Source of the DNA: Bdellovibrionales bacterium
GTDB taxonomy: Bacteria > Bdellovibrionota > Bdellovibrionia > Bdellovibrionales > UBA1609
DNA length: 37,970 bases
Reading direction: 5' to 3'
Assembly (NCBI GenBank): GCA_022842925.1
Contig: JALHOQ010000006.1
Span: forward strand, 6,275-44,244
The notes beneath the pieces were generated by a model. It was not told where the DNA came from. It did not search any database and saw only the letters and a list, made by a program, of their open reading frames with translations. Both the position numbers and the translations under genes were made by a program. Positions 16,351 through 25,122 of the stretch are shown here, piece after piece; position 1 is the first letter of the stretch, and every line of letters starts with the position of its first letter.

Positions 16351-17342
16351 AAACCCGGCAGTTCATTCACATAGGCCAGAGGTGCGATACGAAAACGGAC
16401 AGGGGTGAATGCCGGAGGTTCGCCGTTGGCGGTATAACGTCCAAACTGGAAATCCAAAAATGCCTGGGCGACCTTTTGACAACGCTGAATTTCATCGCTG
16501 CCACAGTTGAGGCGCGTCCGAGTCAGAGTCAGATTTTCCGAATCAAAATCCAGTTGCTGATCACTTAGAATCTGGCGCAGCGCTTCGATATCGCGACTGC
16601 GGCCTCCCACTTGCAGCACGTCCAAAATCACTTCACGCCCGGAGCCGAAGAACTCAAAGCGCTGGCGCATACGCTGAAGCGTGTTCAGCACCAGGGCCGG
16701 CGATTGCTGAGTGTCGCCGCGAACCCGTTCGAACCTCCGGCGTTCCTCAGCCGTTGGAAAATTCACATGCAGCGAATACACGACAAAGGTCTCTTCCCCG
16801 ACGGTTTCGACAAAGTGAGTCCCGCAGTGGCGCTCGACTGCGGGCCACCCGCCGCGCTCCATGATCGCGCGTGCCTCAGCGGTCCACTCCGCCTTCCCGA
16901 CAGAAACCGGCTGAGGGGCAAGAACCATGGGGACAAAGAGAAGTTGCGATGTCTTTGGTGGCGGCTCGTAAGCGAGATTTTCCCGATAAAACCGACTGGC
17001 CAGACCTGTAGAGGTTTTGAGCCACATATCCGGATCCGGGATTCGACCAATAAAACCATTGAGTTTATTGCGAACGGAGCTCCGATCTTCCGCTTCGAAA
17101 TTCACGCTGTTCGGGGGAAGCGGATTGCGCTGGGTTTGGACTCGTTCAAAGCAGCGATGCCCGCGCGTCAGTTGTAAGTCGTTGCTCTTGCCGCTCATAC
17201 TCACGTGTACTCCGTCGGCCAGAGACGGAAAGTATCCTAGAGCGAGGCCTTCCACTTGAATAAACTGGGGATCTTGGCCGAGCGCCTTTACATTCCCCAA
17301 GAAAACCATCAGTCCGCTGAACAATACTACTAGATACCTCAT
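16347..17342 (-). CDS. Secreted protein with a MACPF-like signature
   Basis: This 331-residue protein has a Sec signal peptide (hydrophobic 4-21) and no further membrane segment. Residues 166-177 read W-x6-CGTHF, followed by VETVGEETFVVYSLHVNF. This is close to the MACPF/perforin signature (Tyr-x6-[FY]-GTH-[FY]) and the strand after it; the changes are Trp for Tyr and Cys for Phe. The earlier SVRNKLNGFIG and later helical segment (TAEERRRFERV) could match the flanking elements, but at this length it is at the small end for a pore-forming domain. If real, it would be exported and insert into membranes. The start has AAGGG six bases upstream. It lies 143 bases after the TonB receptor gene on the same strand. 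Confidence 0.55.
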   Translation of the reverse strand: MRYLVVLFSGLMVFLGNVKALGQDPQFIQVEGLALGYFPSLADGVHVSMSGKSNDLQLTRGHRCFERVQTQRNPLPPNSVNFEAEDRSSVRNKLNGFIGRIPDPDMWLKTSTGLASRFYRENLAYEPPPKTSQLLFVPMVLAPQPVSVGKAEWTAEARAIMERGGWPAVERHCGTHFVETVGEETFVVYSLHVNFPTAEERRRFERVRGDTQQSPALVLNTLQRMRQRFEFFGSGREVILDVLQVGGRSRDIEALRQILSDQQLDFDSENLTLTRTRLNCGSDEIQRCQKVAQAFLDFQFGRYTANGEPPAFTPVRFRIAPLAYVNELPGF

Positions 17343-17432
17343 GCAGAACCCTTCTGTTGGGCCTCACAAAGGAGCAAGTGTCGTTCCCGCGCCAGGCCCC
17401 CTTTTCCTCACTCCAGCCCACCGCCGAGGAGG

Positions 17433-17452
17433 AAAAAATGAACCTGGGTTCA
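17433..17452 (-). terminator. Weak intrinsic terminator candidate after the TonB operon
   Basis: On the minus strand TGAAC-CCAG-GTTCA (17452-17439) is followed directly by six T (17438-17433), 34 bases after the receptor stop. The stem is only five pairs with modest GC, so read-through into the MACPF-like gene remains possible. Confidence 0.4.
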
Positions 17453-17485
17453 AGATTGGGTCATTTGAAGGCAAGTCGGCCAATT

Positions 17486-19420
17486 TTAAAAAAACATGCG
17501 AAGGCCGGCGACGAAGTTTCGTCCGGGAAGGGGAGCGAGGTCCCGGATGGTGCGCACAGAGACATGGTTGCGACCTTCAGAGTCGAAAATATTATTTACG
17601 CGCGCGAATACAGTCGCGCGCAAATGATCGCCACCCAATTCACGTTCAGCTCCCGCGTTCACGAACATGTGATCTCCGGTGGCCCGCTCATTGGGAGCCG
17701 TGTCATGCTGGGCTTCGGTCCGCTGAATTTCCAAATCGTAATTCCACAAATCCGTTTTGTAGTTGAGAGCCACAGTCTCGCGAATCGGGGTGACTCGAGG
17801 AAGTGAATCGCCAGAGTCCCGATTCTCGCCTTTTAACCAATCGACTTTTAACTCGAACTCCAGCAGTCCCCGGCTAACGAGATGAGAGATATTGTGGCGA
17901 TATTCCAGCTCCGCCCCATAAAATCTCGCGTTAGCCGAACCGAATACATACTCGTCCAAATTATCCGGGCCCGCCGTGCCTCCGGTGGGAGCCAAAAATA
18001 TGTAGTCTTCGTAGTCCTGGAGGAAAGCCCCCAAGCTACCCTGACCCATCCCTCCCTTGTGGCGAAGAGCCATTTCCACAGCTCGACTCTTCTCTTTCTT
18101 TAGGCCCGAAAAGCCTCGCTCATAAATCCCAGTTGCCACATGCTGTCCGCCGGCGAACAATTCCTGATAATTCGGAGCCCGTTCGGTGTAGGAGGTATTG
18201 ACCACCACCGCGTACCCTCGTCCGAGTTCCTGCAGAAAACCAAGGGCACCACTACCGCCAGAAAAGTCGCGCCGCTCGCCGGCTGGGAAGGAGGGATCAT
18301 CGCTGGATTCCACTATCGTGTTTTCATAGCTTAGTCCAAAGGACGGTCGAAATGAGCCTTCTTCTTTCTCTTCAAATAAAAACAACCCATGGGACCGGGT
18401 TTGCGTGGGCGGAAGAAACTTTTCATCGCCCTTCGCGGAAAAGTCCGACGTCTGCGCCTGAACTCCGATCATTCCCGAAAAACCCCAAAGAGTATGATGA
18501 CGGGCCTCAACGCGCGCCTCGCCGCCCGTGTTCTTGAAGACCGTGCCCAGACTGCCTTCTTCCATCTCGTCGTGCTTATACCAGCCGCTCGAAATCTTGG
18601 TTCGCAGCGATTTTAGGCCAGCCCAATCGCGGATTTCTCCCGCCAATTCAGCGCGCTGCTGCTGCATATTAATCCTCACAAATTCTTCGACGATCGTGCC
18701 ATAACTCGATTCATAGTTCGAGAACGAAGCCCCGAGATAGCCATTGTCGCCGATATAAGAAAGTCCCACGCCTTCACTCGCCGCGCGACTCAAGCTGTTC
18801 TTTACCCTTCGCTCTTTGGAATAATGATAATCGTCCGCAGCACGGGCGACGCCATCGGCATGAATTGCCCACTTCGATCCGAGCGGAGACTTCAGCATCA
18901 GTGCTCCGCCACGACTCTTGTCATTGGTGGCGAGCCGGCCCTCCGCTTTACCAGAGAACTTCTCGGGCACCTTTTCCGGAATGCGGTTCAGAGTCATATT
19001 GACCACCCCACCGACCGCATTGCTTCCGTACAGCAGCGCCCCCGGACCACGAACCACCTCAATTTTTTCAATTAGAAAGGGTTCTACCGCCACGCCGTGA
19101 TCTTGACTGGCGCTGGAGGCGTCGAGCAGGCCGGTGCCATCTTGCAGGACCCGTACCCGCTCGCCCTCTTGACCGCGGACAATCGGACGGCTCGCGGCCG
19201 GTCCAAAGAAAGAACTGGTCACGCCGGTTTCTCGCGCCAAGGATTCCCCTAAACTCCCCTGCTTTTTTCGCTGCAGGCGCGAACCCGATATCTCAGAAAC
19301 ACTAGGTACGGAATCGAGAGCACTTTTCGGGGCACCGTAGACATTCACGGTGGGCACGTGGACATCAGTTTGAGCCGACGCCGAGCAGGTTACAAACAGA
19401 AGGGCGAAAAAAAATTTCAT
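17486..19420 (-). CDS. TonB-dependent outer-membrane receptor, possibly ZnuD-like
   Basis: This 644-residue receptor has a signal peptide ending SASAQ, a plug domain (about 30-150; GSLGESLARETGV, PIVRGQEGERVRVLQDG, IEVVRGPGALLYGSNAVGGVVN) and a beta-barrel ending in the C-terminal aromatic GLRMFF. The final APLPGRNF segment and the general length recall ZnuD-type zinc receptors, but the substrate is uncertain (zinc, heme or another chelate). A TonB box-like stretch could be VPTVNVYG near the mature N-terminus. It is translationally coupled to a dedicated TonB upstream (ATGA). Confidence 0.93.
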   Translation of the reverse strand: MKFFFALLFVTCSASAQTDVHVPTVNVYGAPKSALDSVPSVSEISGSRLQRKKQGSLGESLARETGVTSSFFGPAASRPIVRGQEGERVRVLQDGTGLLDASSASQDHGVAVEPFLIEKIEVVRGPGALLYGSNAVGGVVNMTLNRIPEKVPEKFSGKAEGRLATNDKSRGGALMLKSPLGSKWAIHADGVARAADDYHYSKERRVKNSLSRAASEGVGLSYIGDNGYLGASFSNYESSYGTIVEEFVRINMQQQRAELAGEIRDWAGLKSLRTKISSGWYKHDEMEEGSLGTVFKNTGGEARVEARHHTLWGFSGMIGVQAQTSDFSAKGDEKFLPPTQTRSHGLFLFEEKEEGSFRPSFGLSYENTIVESSDDPSFPAGERRDFSGGSGALGFLQELGRGYAVVVNTSYTERAPNYQELFAGGQHVATGIYERGFSGLKKEKSRAVEMALRHKGGMGQGSLGAFLQDYEDYIFLAPTGGTAGPDNLDEYVFGSANARFYGAELEYRHNISHLVSRGLLEFELKVDWLKGENRDSGDSLPRVTPIRETVALNYKTDLWNYDLEIQRTEAQHDTAPNERATGDHMFVNAGAERELGGDHLRATVFARVNNIFDSEGRNHVSVRTIRDLAPLPGRNFVAGLRMFF

Positions 19421-19989
19421 CGACGTGACTCCAAACGATAAACAATGGGTATGTGTAAATGCAGGGGAGCCCCTACCACCGAGGGAAGAAGCGGAAAAGC
19501 TGATATTTCTGAGATGATTTTTAACGCCGCCTGATCCAGTCGTTGAAAACCAGATGATTCCTCGACATGAACCTCCACCACCCGGCCATCCGTCGCCACA
19601 CTCACTCCCAGCACCACCCGCCCCTCTTCCTCCCGTTCAATCGACTCCCGGGGATACGTCTTACGGCGGTTGATGACTTGCAAAACGCCCTGAATGTAAG
19701 CATCTGTTTCGCGGGCCAGAGCGGTGGGGTCTCCCACCGGTTCCAGGGTCGTTGGCGAGGGCAGAGTCACCTGAGGGGCTGGATCGGGACGAGGACCCGC
19801 TCGATCGCGAAACCGGGGGGTGTGGGGTTCGTGACGTACGGGTTCGATAAATTCCACCGAGATGACACCTCGCTTGGGCGTTACTGGTGACCTTAAAAAA
19901 TAAATTAAAGTGAAAACCAAGGCGCCATGAGCGACCAGGCTAAGCGTAAGTGCGACAGGAATTCTTTTGGGCTTTTTTCTGCGGGCCAT
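19417..19989 (-). CDS. TonB family energy transducer
   Basis: This 190-residue protein has a basic cytoplasmic tail (ARRKKPKRIP), one membrane helix (about 12-32, VALTLSLVAHGALVFTLIYF including the conserved-type His), a Pro-rich periplasmic linker and a TonB C-terminal domain (RKTYPRESIEREEEGRVVLGVSV, ESSGFQRLDQAALKII). It passes proton-motive energy from ExbB/ExbD to outer-membrane receptors. It overlaps the receptor gene by four bases, so it probably serves that receptor. ExbB and ExbD are not encoded here. RBS GGGGG lies just upstream of the ATG. Confidence 0.93.
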   Translation of the reverse strand: MARRKKPKRIPVALTLSLVAHGALVFTLIYFLRSPVTPKRGVISVEFIEPVRHEPHTPRFRDRAGPRPDPAPQVTLPSPTTLEPVGDPTALARETDAYIQGVLQVINRRKTYPRESIEREEEGRVVLGVSVATDGRVVEVHVEESSGFQRLDQAALKIISEISAFPLLPSVVGAPLHLHIPIVYRLESRR

Positions 19990-20004
19990 AAACCCCCAGT
20001 TTTA

Positions 20005-20469
20005 CTATCGGGTGTGCCGTTTTTCCAGTGTCTCAGCTAACTGATTCAGCGCATCCCGCAAATCAAGAAGGTCGTCCCCTTGGCGGAGGCTCAAACGGGC
20101 TTGATAGTTGCCGGCCATCAAAGTTTCCAGATACCGCTTAATGGCCACAACCGGACCATAGACTTTGTGACTGAGCCGGACTGAGAGGGCCAAGCTCGAA
20201 AGAATACTGAGCGCGGCGAGGATCATCGCCATCCACAAAGCAGAATTGAGTGAATTTTGAATGGCCTCGATCACTTCCGCATCCAAGTTGTAAGCCACGC
20301 CCAAGGTCGTAATGGTCTGATTGATCTGAAAAATCAAGACGCCCACAAAAAGCGCCAAGGTGACGCAGGAGCCGATTACGAGGACAAAGGAGTAGCGCAG
20401 CTGTTGTCTCGGGCTGACTATAATGTTTTTTACGGATCGTCGATTAGCCGGATTTTCCGTTTCACTCAT
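20005..20469 (-). CDS. Membrane protein with two TM helices and a HAMP-like domain, no output domain
   Basis: This 154-residue protein has two hydrophobic helices (about residues 26-50 and 77-97) enclosing a short periplasmic loop, then a HAMP-like segment (about 100-150; YGPVVAIKRYLETLMAGNY, GDDLLDLRDALNQLAETLEKR), and ends there. HAMP normally relays signals to a kinase or chemotaxis output that is absent here. Such stand-alone HAMP proteins are common hypotheticals in deltaproteobacteria-like genomes. ATG 20469 has GGGGGA seven bases upstream. Fifteen bases separate it from tonB, so it leads the TonB-receptor operon and may tune it. Confidence 0.8.
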   Translation of the reverse strand: MSETENPANRRSVKNIIVSPRQQLRYSFVLVIGSCVTLALFVGVLIFQINQTITTLGVAYNLDAEVIEAIQNSLNSALWMAMILAALSILSSLALSVRLSHKVYGPVVAIKRYLETLMAGNYQARLSLRQGDDLLDLRDALNQLAETLEKRHTR

Positions 20470-20601
20470 ATCTGTTTCCCCCACCCTATAAGGGGATCTC
20501 CTCCCACTTCAAATGTCAATACGACCGCTAAGAACTTGCACAGAAGGGCCGGCTAAAATGCCTGATTGCGGGGTCCGCCCATTGCACTTCATAATTCGGA
20601 T

Positions 20602-21969
20602 ATGACTAAACCGTTGTCTCATTATGAGACGATTTTTTTGCTCTTGGCGGGTCTGTTCGCGCTTCCGGCGTGGGCCGATCTAAAGCCCGCGGTCGTAAAT
20701 CAGACTCCGCCCACTTCAACGGCTCCCGCGGTTCTTCCCCCCGGAGGTGCCAGCCAACCGGGGCAACCCATTGGGTTGCAACCGAATCCACAAAGACAAA
20801 ATCCCTTCGGCCAGCCACCGCCCGCAGCCCCCGCGGCAGGTGCGACGCAAGTTCCTGGCCGACCCATTCAATATCCTATGCCTGGAACCGGATTGCCGGG
20901 CGCGCCACCACTGCCGGGGATGCGCCCCGAAATGGTGGGGGGCGGAGACGGACAAGGGGGCGGAGGCAATAATCCGTTCAGCTCCCTCTTCGGGGGTGGG
21001 CAGGGCCATAGCAACTCATTTGAATATGCGCCGAATTCGCCAAGCCAAGGCGCGGCCTGGGGCGCGGACTGGGTTTCGGTCAACGGTTGCACATCTGAAC
21101 CGGGAAAATTTAAGACAGCCTATGGCAGTCCGCCCAATGCGAAATGCGATGGCCGTCTGACTATGGCGGACAGCTTTCGTGACTTTCTTGATCGCAATTT
21201 CGGCCGCTGCGCCCGCGAAGCCGCTGGCCGCACCGACAGCAACGACGGCGGCACGATATTCCATGCGGGAACCATCGGAGATGCCCGCCATCAGAGAACA
21301 GGGTCCTTGCATAACAAGGGTCTCGCCATGGATGTGAAGGCCATTCTTCTCGGGACTAAGGTCTATAACTATTCGCGTAAAGATGCCGAAACTCAGGAGT
21401 TCTTCACTCGTTTTCGCAACTGCTGGAGCAATGCTGTGCGCTCAGAGCGCGGGCCCTGTATGAATTCGCTGCGCTCGCCCGGCTGTATCGGCCACGAGGA
21501 CCGGGCCCACCAAAATCATCTGCATTTATCGCTTCCGTATTGCCCCGCCGAAGCGCGCGCCAAAGGACTCTATATCACCTATCTCTGGCGCCTCTTGTTC
21601 GGCGGACCGGCGCATTGCCAAGGCCACGATGAAGGCGAGGACGAAACCAATCATGCCCCGATCAAACGCTCGTTCAAAGTGGTGCGCATCAAAGGTGTGG
21701 GCGAGGCCAAACTGACTGTCGAAGACACCGGCGGTGAGCCGATCGATGGTGATCATTTTATAAGCATTGATCTGAAATGCAACGGTCAAAGGTCGCCTCA
21801 GAATCTCGAAAAGGATCTTCAGGCCTGTAAGTTTCAAAAACTGACTTACGATGGGAAATCGAAGTCACTCGTACTGACCTATTTGGTGTCGGTCATGGGC
21901 GAGGACGGTATTCTTTACTGCAAGAAAATCGAAAATAAAAAGTATCCCGTTACTTGTCGCAAACGGTAA
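20602..21969 (+). CDS. Secreted M15-type (DD-carboxypeptidase/extensin-like) metallopeptidase candidate
   Basis: This 455-residue protein has a signal peptide (ending PAWA), a long Pro/Gly/Gln-rich low-complexity region (about 25-140) and a folded domain from about 150. The domain holds the M15 zinc motif: H237-x6-D244 (GSLHNKGLAMDV) and a late H306-L-H308 (HQNHLHLSLPYC). This suggests cleavage of peptidoglycan peptides, or a related extensin-like domain. A cysteine-containing C-terminal part (about 350-455) has no family I recognise. ATG 20602 is chosen over TTG 20566 because the signal peptide begins there; the RBS is weak. The neighbour downstream is a lytic transglycosylase, which fits wall remodelling. 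Confidence 0.75.
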   Translation: MTKPLSHYETIFLLLAGLFALPAWADLKPAVVNQTPPTSTAPAVLPPGGASQPGQPIGLQPNPQRQNPFGQPPPAAPAAGATQVPGRPIQYPMPGTGLPGAPPLPGMRPEMVGGGDGQGGGGNNPFSSLFGGGQGHSNSFEYAPNSPSQGAAWGADWVSVNGCTSEPGKFKTAYGSPPNAKCDGRLTMADSFRDFLDRNFGRCAREAAGRTDSNDGGTIFHAGTIGDARHQRTGSLHNKGLAMDVKAILLGTKVYNYSRKDAETQEFFTRFRNCWSNAVRSERGPCMNSLRSPGCIGHEDRAHQNHLHLSLPYCPAEARAKGLYITYLWRLLFGGPAHCQGHDEGEDETNHAPIKRSFKVVRIKGVGEAKLTVEDTGGEPIDGDHFISIDLKCNGQRSPQNLEKDLQACKFQKLTYDGKSKSLVLTYLVSVMGEDGILYCKKIENKKYPVTCRKR

Positions 21970-22000
21970 AGAGCTGGGTCCGAAAATCCGATAATGACTC

Positions 22001-22828
22001 GTGAATCCCCAGCTCGAAAAGCCGCAAATTCCAGCAGAACTGGCCGCGCTCAAAGCCGTTCGCAATCGCCGAAAATGGTTTTCGCGCGAGATCGCCGTCT
22101 ATTCCCTACTCTCAGCCGGATTAATTGTCGGTGCCGTGCAAATCTTCCGCCCCCCCTCACCTCCGCCGCCCACCCCCACGGTGGCCACGCGGCCATCTAA
22201 ACCGCAAAAAGCGCGCAAACCCGCATCTATGGTCCAGCGCGAATTTCGCCTGCAACACGCCAAACAGCTTTTAGGCAAGTACTATCGGATGAGCGTGGTC
22301 CGCAGCGGCGAAAAAGTGAAGAAGGTAAACGGTCGCATCTATTCCTTCACCCGCGAACGATTACCGAAAAAATACCGCAAACGTTACAAGCAAATCGCGC
22401 AGACGATCATCGATGAGAGCCACAAGAATGAATTCGACCCTGTTTTTTTGGTCTCGATCATTATGGGCGAGAGCAGTTTTGATCCCGATCGCCGCGGCCC
22501 ATTGGACGAAATCGGTTTGATGCAGCTGAGGCCCAAGACCGGAGAATGGATTGCGCGCAAATATGGACTGCCCTGGAACGGGGAGAAAACGCTAAAAGAC
22601 CCGGTGAGCAATATCCGTCTCGGGGCCGCCTACCTGCACTATTTGCGCGAGAAGTTTGATGATCACGCCCAGCTCTATTTGGCCGCCTACAACATGGGCC
22701 AGGGCGGGGTGGATCAAGCTTTAGATAAGAACATATGGCCCAAGGATTACCCGATCCACGTGATGAGACGCTATCTCGACTTCTACTCGGCCCTCGAGCA
22801 AAAGCAAAATGCCAGCGACAAATTCTAG
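22001..22828 (+). CDS. Membrane-anchored SLT-type lytic transglycosylase
   Basis: This 275-residue protein has a cytoplasmic N-tail, one membrane helix (about 31-49), a Pro-rich linker, then a lysozyme-like domain. The catalytic Glu is E157 in SIIMGESSFDP; GLMQLRPKTGEWIA, NIRLGAAYLHYL and LYLAAYNMGQGGV are the other SLT family motifs. It cleaves glycan strands to anhydromuropeptides at the outer face of the inner membrane. The start is GTG 22001; an ATG at 21994 is out of frame. Thirty-one bases separate it from the M15-like gene. The stop shares CTAG with the convergent gene. Confidence 0.93.
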   Translation: MNPQLEKPQIPAELAALKAVRNRRKWFSREIAVYSLLSAGLIVGAVQIFRPPSPPPPTPTVATRPSKPQKARKPASMVQREFRLQHAKQLLGKYYRMSVVRSGEKVKKVNGRIYSFTRERLPKKYRKRYKQIAQTIIDESHKNEFDPVFLVSIIMGESSFDPDRRGPLDEIGLMQLRPKTGEWIARKYGLPWNGEKTLKDPVSNIRLGAAYLHYLREKFDDHAQLYLAAYNMGQGGVDQALDKNIWPKDYPIHVMRRYLDFYSALEQKQNASDKF

Positions 22829-23481
22829 TCCGCGCAAGGAACGTGGGCAACCGTGGTCCAGCGGCCATGCTCACAGAGATTCACCGGCCCACACGCGTCC
22901 TTCGGTAACCACTTCACGATACCCTTAAACGAAAAAACGGACTGACCGGCCGGGCCACTCAGAGCCGCCGTGCCATGTGGGGCGCGCACGATATTCGCTT
23001 TTCCGCCGGAGCGAAAGGGATCCGGTGAATTGTCGGCCTCGCAAGACTCCTGTTCGGAGTCGACCGCCGCGGTTTCACACGCGCCAATGGCTCCACTGTC
23101 CAGGACTTCGAAACGGACTAGAGCTACGGATTGCTCTTTGAGCTGGGCCGCAAGTTTCACTTTTAAGCGGGCTTGATAGGTTCGTTCACCGACCTCGAGA
23201 GCCTGCGCAAAATAAGCCGACTCGACCGTTACTCCGGTAGACGGGAGTTTTTTTGCGTTGAACTCCACAATAATCTTGTTCAGATGGCGGAGGTCGAGTG
23301 AGTTCGCAAAAAGCGTCGGACACTGACTATCGCGACCAAGCTCGCGCCCCAGCTTCAGTAGAAAGCTTTCCGCATCTTGCATTGACTCGATTCGACCTTC
23401 GATCCCCGACGATAGGACCTGGTACCCGAAATAACCGGCGGCCATGAAAATGCAAAATCCGAGAGCAATGAGGGTTTTCAC
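22825..23481 (-). CDS. Membrane-anchored or secreted protein of unknown function
   Basis: I do not recognise this 218-residue protein. It begins with a short Lys-containing tail and one hydrophobic helix (residues 3-22, LIALGFCIFMAAGYFGYQVL) that may be an uncleaved anchor. The rest is soluble with seven further cysteines, including a paired set near the end (DACGPVNLCEHGRW, VPCAD). A C-terminal stretch GRWTTVAHVPCAD looks like a compact disulfide-bonded tail. The overall plan recalls minor-pilin-like proteins, but there is no prepilin peptidase site. It is divergent from the TolC-family gene. Confidence 0.8.
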   Translation of the reverse strand: MKTLIALGFCIFMAAGYFGYQVLSSGIEGRIESMQDAESFLLKLGRELGRDSQCPTLFANSLDLRHLNKIIVEFNAKKLPSTGVTVESAYFAQALEVGERTYQARLKVKLAAQLKEQSVALVRFEVLDSGAIGACETAAVDSEQESCEADNSPDPFRSGGKANIVRAPHGTAALSGPAGQSVFSFKGIVKWLPKDACGPVNLCEHGRWTTVAHVPCAD

Positions 23482-23538
23482 CCGTAAATTTTATCCTGAA
23501 ACAATTCCGAAGAGAAAGGGATCATAAAGGGAGAGCCC

Positions 23539-25122
23539 ATGAAAGCGCAGTTTCCGCATACTGCGATCTCCTTGCGACCGCCCCTTAAGCGGCGTAGTAT
23601 CGGAAAAATGCGAGCCGCTTTAATTTTTGCACTGGCGTTTGCCATCCCGGCATCTCATGCCGCTTTGCCGCCGGATGCCCAACGAGTTCTGAACAATCTT
23701 CCTGGCAAGGCCGTAACGCTCGACGTGGTTTGGGCTCGCGCCATGCAGACTTCGGATAGTTTTGAACAAGTGGCGAGTCAGAAGGCCTTGGAGGGTGTCG
23801 GCTCCCTGGGTGCCCGGGCGGCAACCGACCCGCGCCTGACCCTGCAATACAATTGGACCGACAATCGCCACGAAGTCAGCAATTCATTTTCACCCAGCAA
23901 CTTGAAAAACAGCTCCTATAGTCTCGGCCTCACCACCCTGCTGCCGACGGGAACCGGAGTCGCGGTGGACCTGAATACAGCTTCGAATTCTCTGAGTGTG
24001 GCGGGACTGTCGCCCAACTATTTCGAAAGCAAACTGACGCTCAGCCTCACGCAGAACCTTTGGCAGGACTTCTTCGGCCAGGCCACACGCGCCCAAATCC
24101 GCGCCGGCGAATGGCGCGATAAATCGATTCGGGCCGGACTCGAGATGTCCGTCGAACAATGGTCCACCAGCATCCAAAACGTCTTCTATGACGCCTGGTT
24201 GGCCAAAATGCGCGCTGCCGCGATGACTGAAAATACACAGAGACGAACGCGGCTCGAGCGCATTGTTCGAATTAAAACTCAGCGCGGCACCTCTGAAACT
24301 CCCGACCTCCTGCAGGCCCGCAGCGCGCTACTGGCCGCCAAGGTTCAAGAAGCCGAGGCGGGGCAGGCCCTTAAGGACCGGTGGCAAGGCCTGGTGATTA
24401 CATTGAAATTGCCTAGGTCCTGGCTCGAAATCGACCCCCGAGAAATTCCGATCGTCTTGGATAATCCCATCGCCGACGCCGACGCCAAATGCGAATCTCA
24501 ATCGGCGAAACCTCCCCGCTATTCCGAAACCGAAATGGCGCAAGCGGATGCGAAGGCGGCTGCAGCCAAATACGAGGCGGCCAAGAGCATGACCCGCCCC
24601 GATCTTGAGCTCAGACTGTCGGCCGCTTCGAACGGGGTGGATGCCGGCTCACGCTCGCCGACCTTGGATGAAGTTCGGGATTATAAGCATCCAGCCTACT
24701 ATCTCGGCGTACAGCTCAGTCTTCCGCTGCTTTCGCGCGCCGAGGAAGCGAATTACCGGAGCGCCCTTGCGGAGAAAATCCAAACCGAAGCCGGCGCGCG
24801 AATGGCCGAATCCAACCTTCAGTTAAACTGGTTGTCGTCTTGTTCCGCGCTCAAACGTTGGCAAGAGGCACTGGCGCAATTAAAAGAGGCGCGCGAGAAT
24901 CAGATCCAAAGGGCTAAGCTGGATGAGCGCCGTTTCGAAATTGGCCGCACGCCGATTTTCTCCGTTGTTCAAGCGGGTGACGACGCCACGCTCGCCGACT
25001 TGAATTTCCGCGCTGGCGAAGTTCAAGCGCGAATGGCGGCATGGAAGGTCCTGCGTCTGCACGACGGCTTCAGCACCCAGATTCGCCGCATGTCCGAGCT
25101 AAAAACCGAATTTTTCCATTAG
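23539..25122 (+). CDS. TolC-family outer-membrane efflux protein
   Basis: This 527-residue protein belongs to the outer-membrane factor family that forms trimeric channel-tunnels for efflux or type I secretion. Two OEP repeats are seen: the first includes PRLTLQYNWTDNRHEVSN and SLTQNLWQDFFG, the second RPDLELRLSAAS and YYLGVQLSLPLLSR, each with long helical hairpins. The signal peptide is residues 24-42 (RAALIFALAFAIPASHA); AAGGGAGAG supports ATG 23539, giving an unusually long n-region, while an internal ATG at 23608 would give a standard one but has a poor RBS. No inner-membrane pump or adaptor gene is adjacent. The 3' end overlaps the convergent gene by 24 bases. Confidence 0.9.
   Translation: MKAQFPHTAISLRPPLKRRSIGKMRAALIFALAFAIPASHAALPPDAQRVLNNLPGKAVTLDVVWARAMQTSDSFEQVASQKALEGVGSLGARAATDPRLTLQYNWTDNRHEVSNSFSPSNLKNSSYSLGLTTLLPTGTGVAVDLNTASNSLSVAGLSPNYFESKLTLSLTQNLWQDFFGQATRAQIRAGEWRDKSIRAGLEMSVEQWSTSIQNVFYDAWLAKMRAAAMTENTQRRTRLERIVRIKTQRGTSETPDLLQARSALLAAKVQEAEAGQALKDRWQGLVITLKLPRSWLEIDPREIPIVLDNPIADADAKCESQSAKPPRYSETEMAQADAKAAAAKYEAAKSMTRPDLELRLSAASNGVDAGSRSPTLDEVRDYKHPAYYLGVQLSLPLLSRAEEANYRSALAEKIQTEAGARMAESNLQLNWLSSCSALKRWQEALAQLKEARENQIQRAKLDERRFEIGRTPIFSVVQAGDDATLADLNFRAGEVQARMAAWKVLRLHDGFSTQIRRMSELKTEFFH

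Noticed and set aside
17438-17806. Plus-strand frame with a strong GGAGG before ATG 17439
   Set aside because: It is antisense to the end of the TonB receptor gene, has no recognisable protein motif, and its start lies inside a hairpin plus A-run that reads as a terminator on the minus strand.
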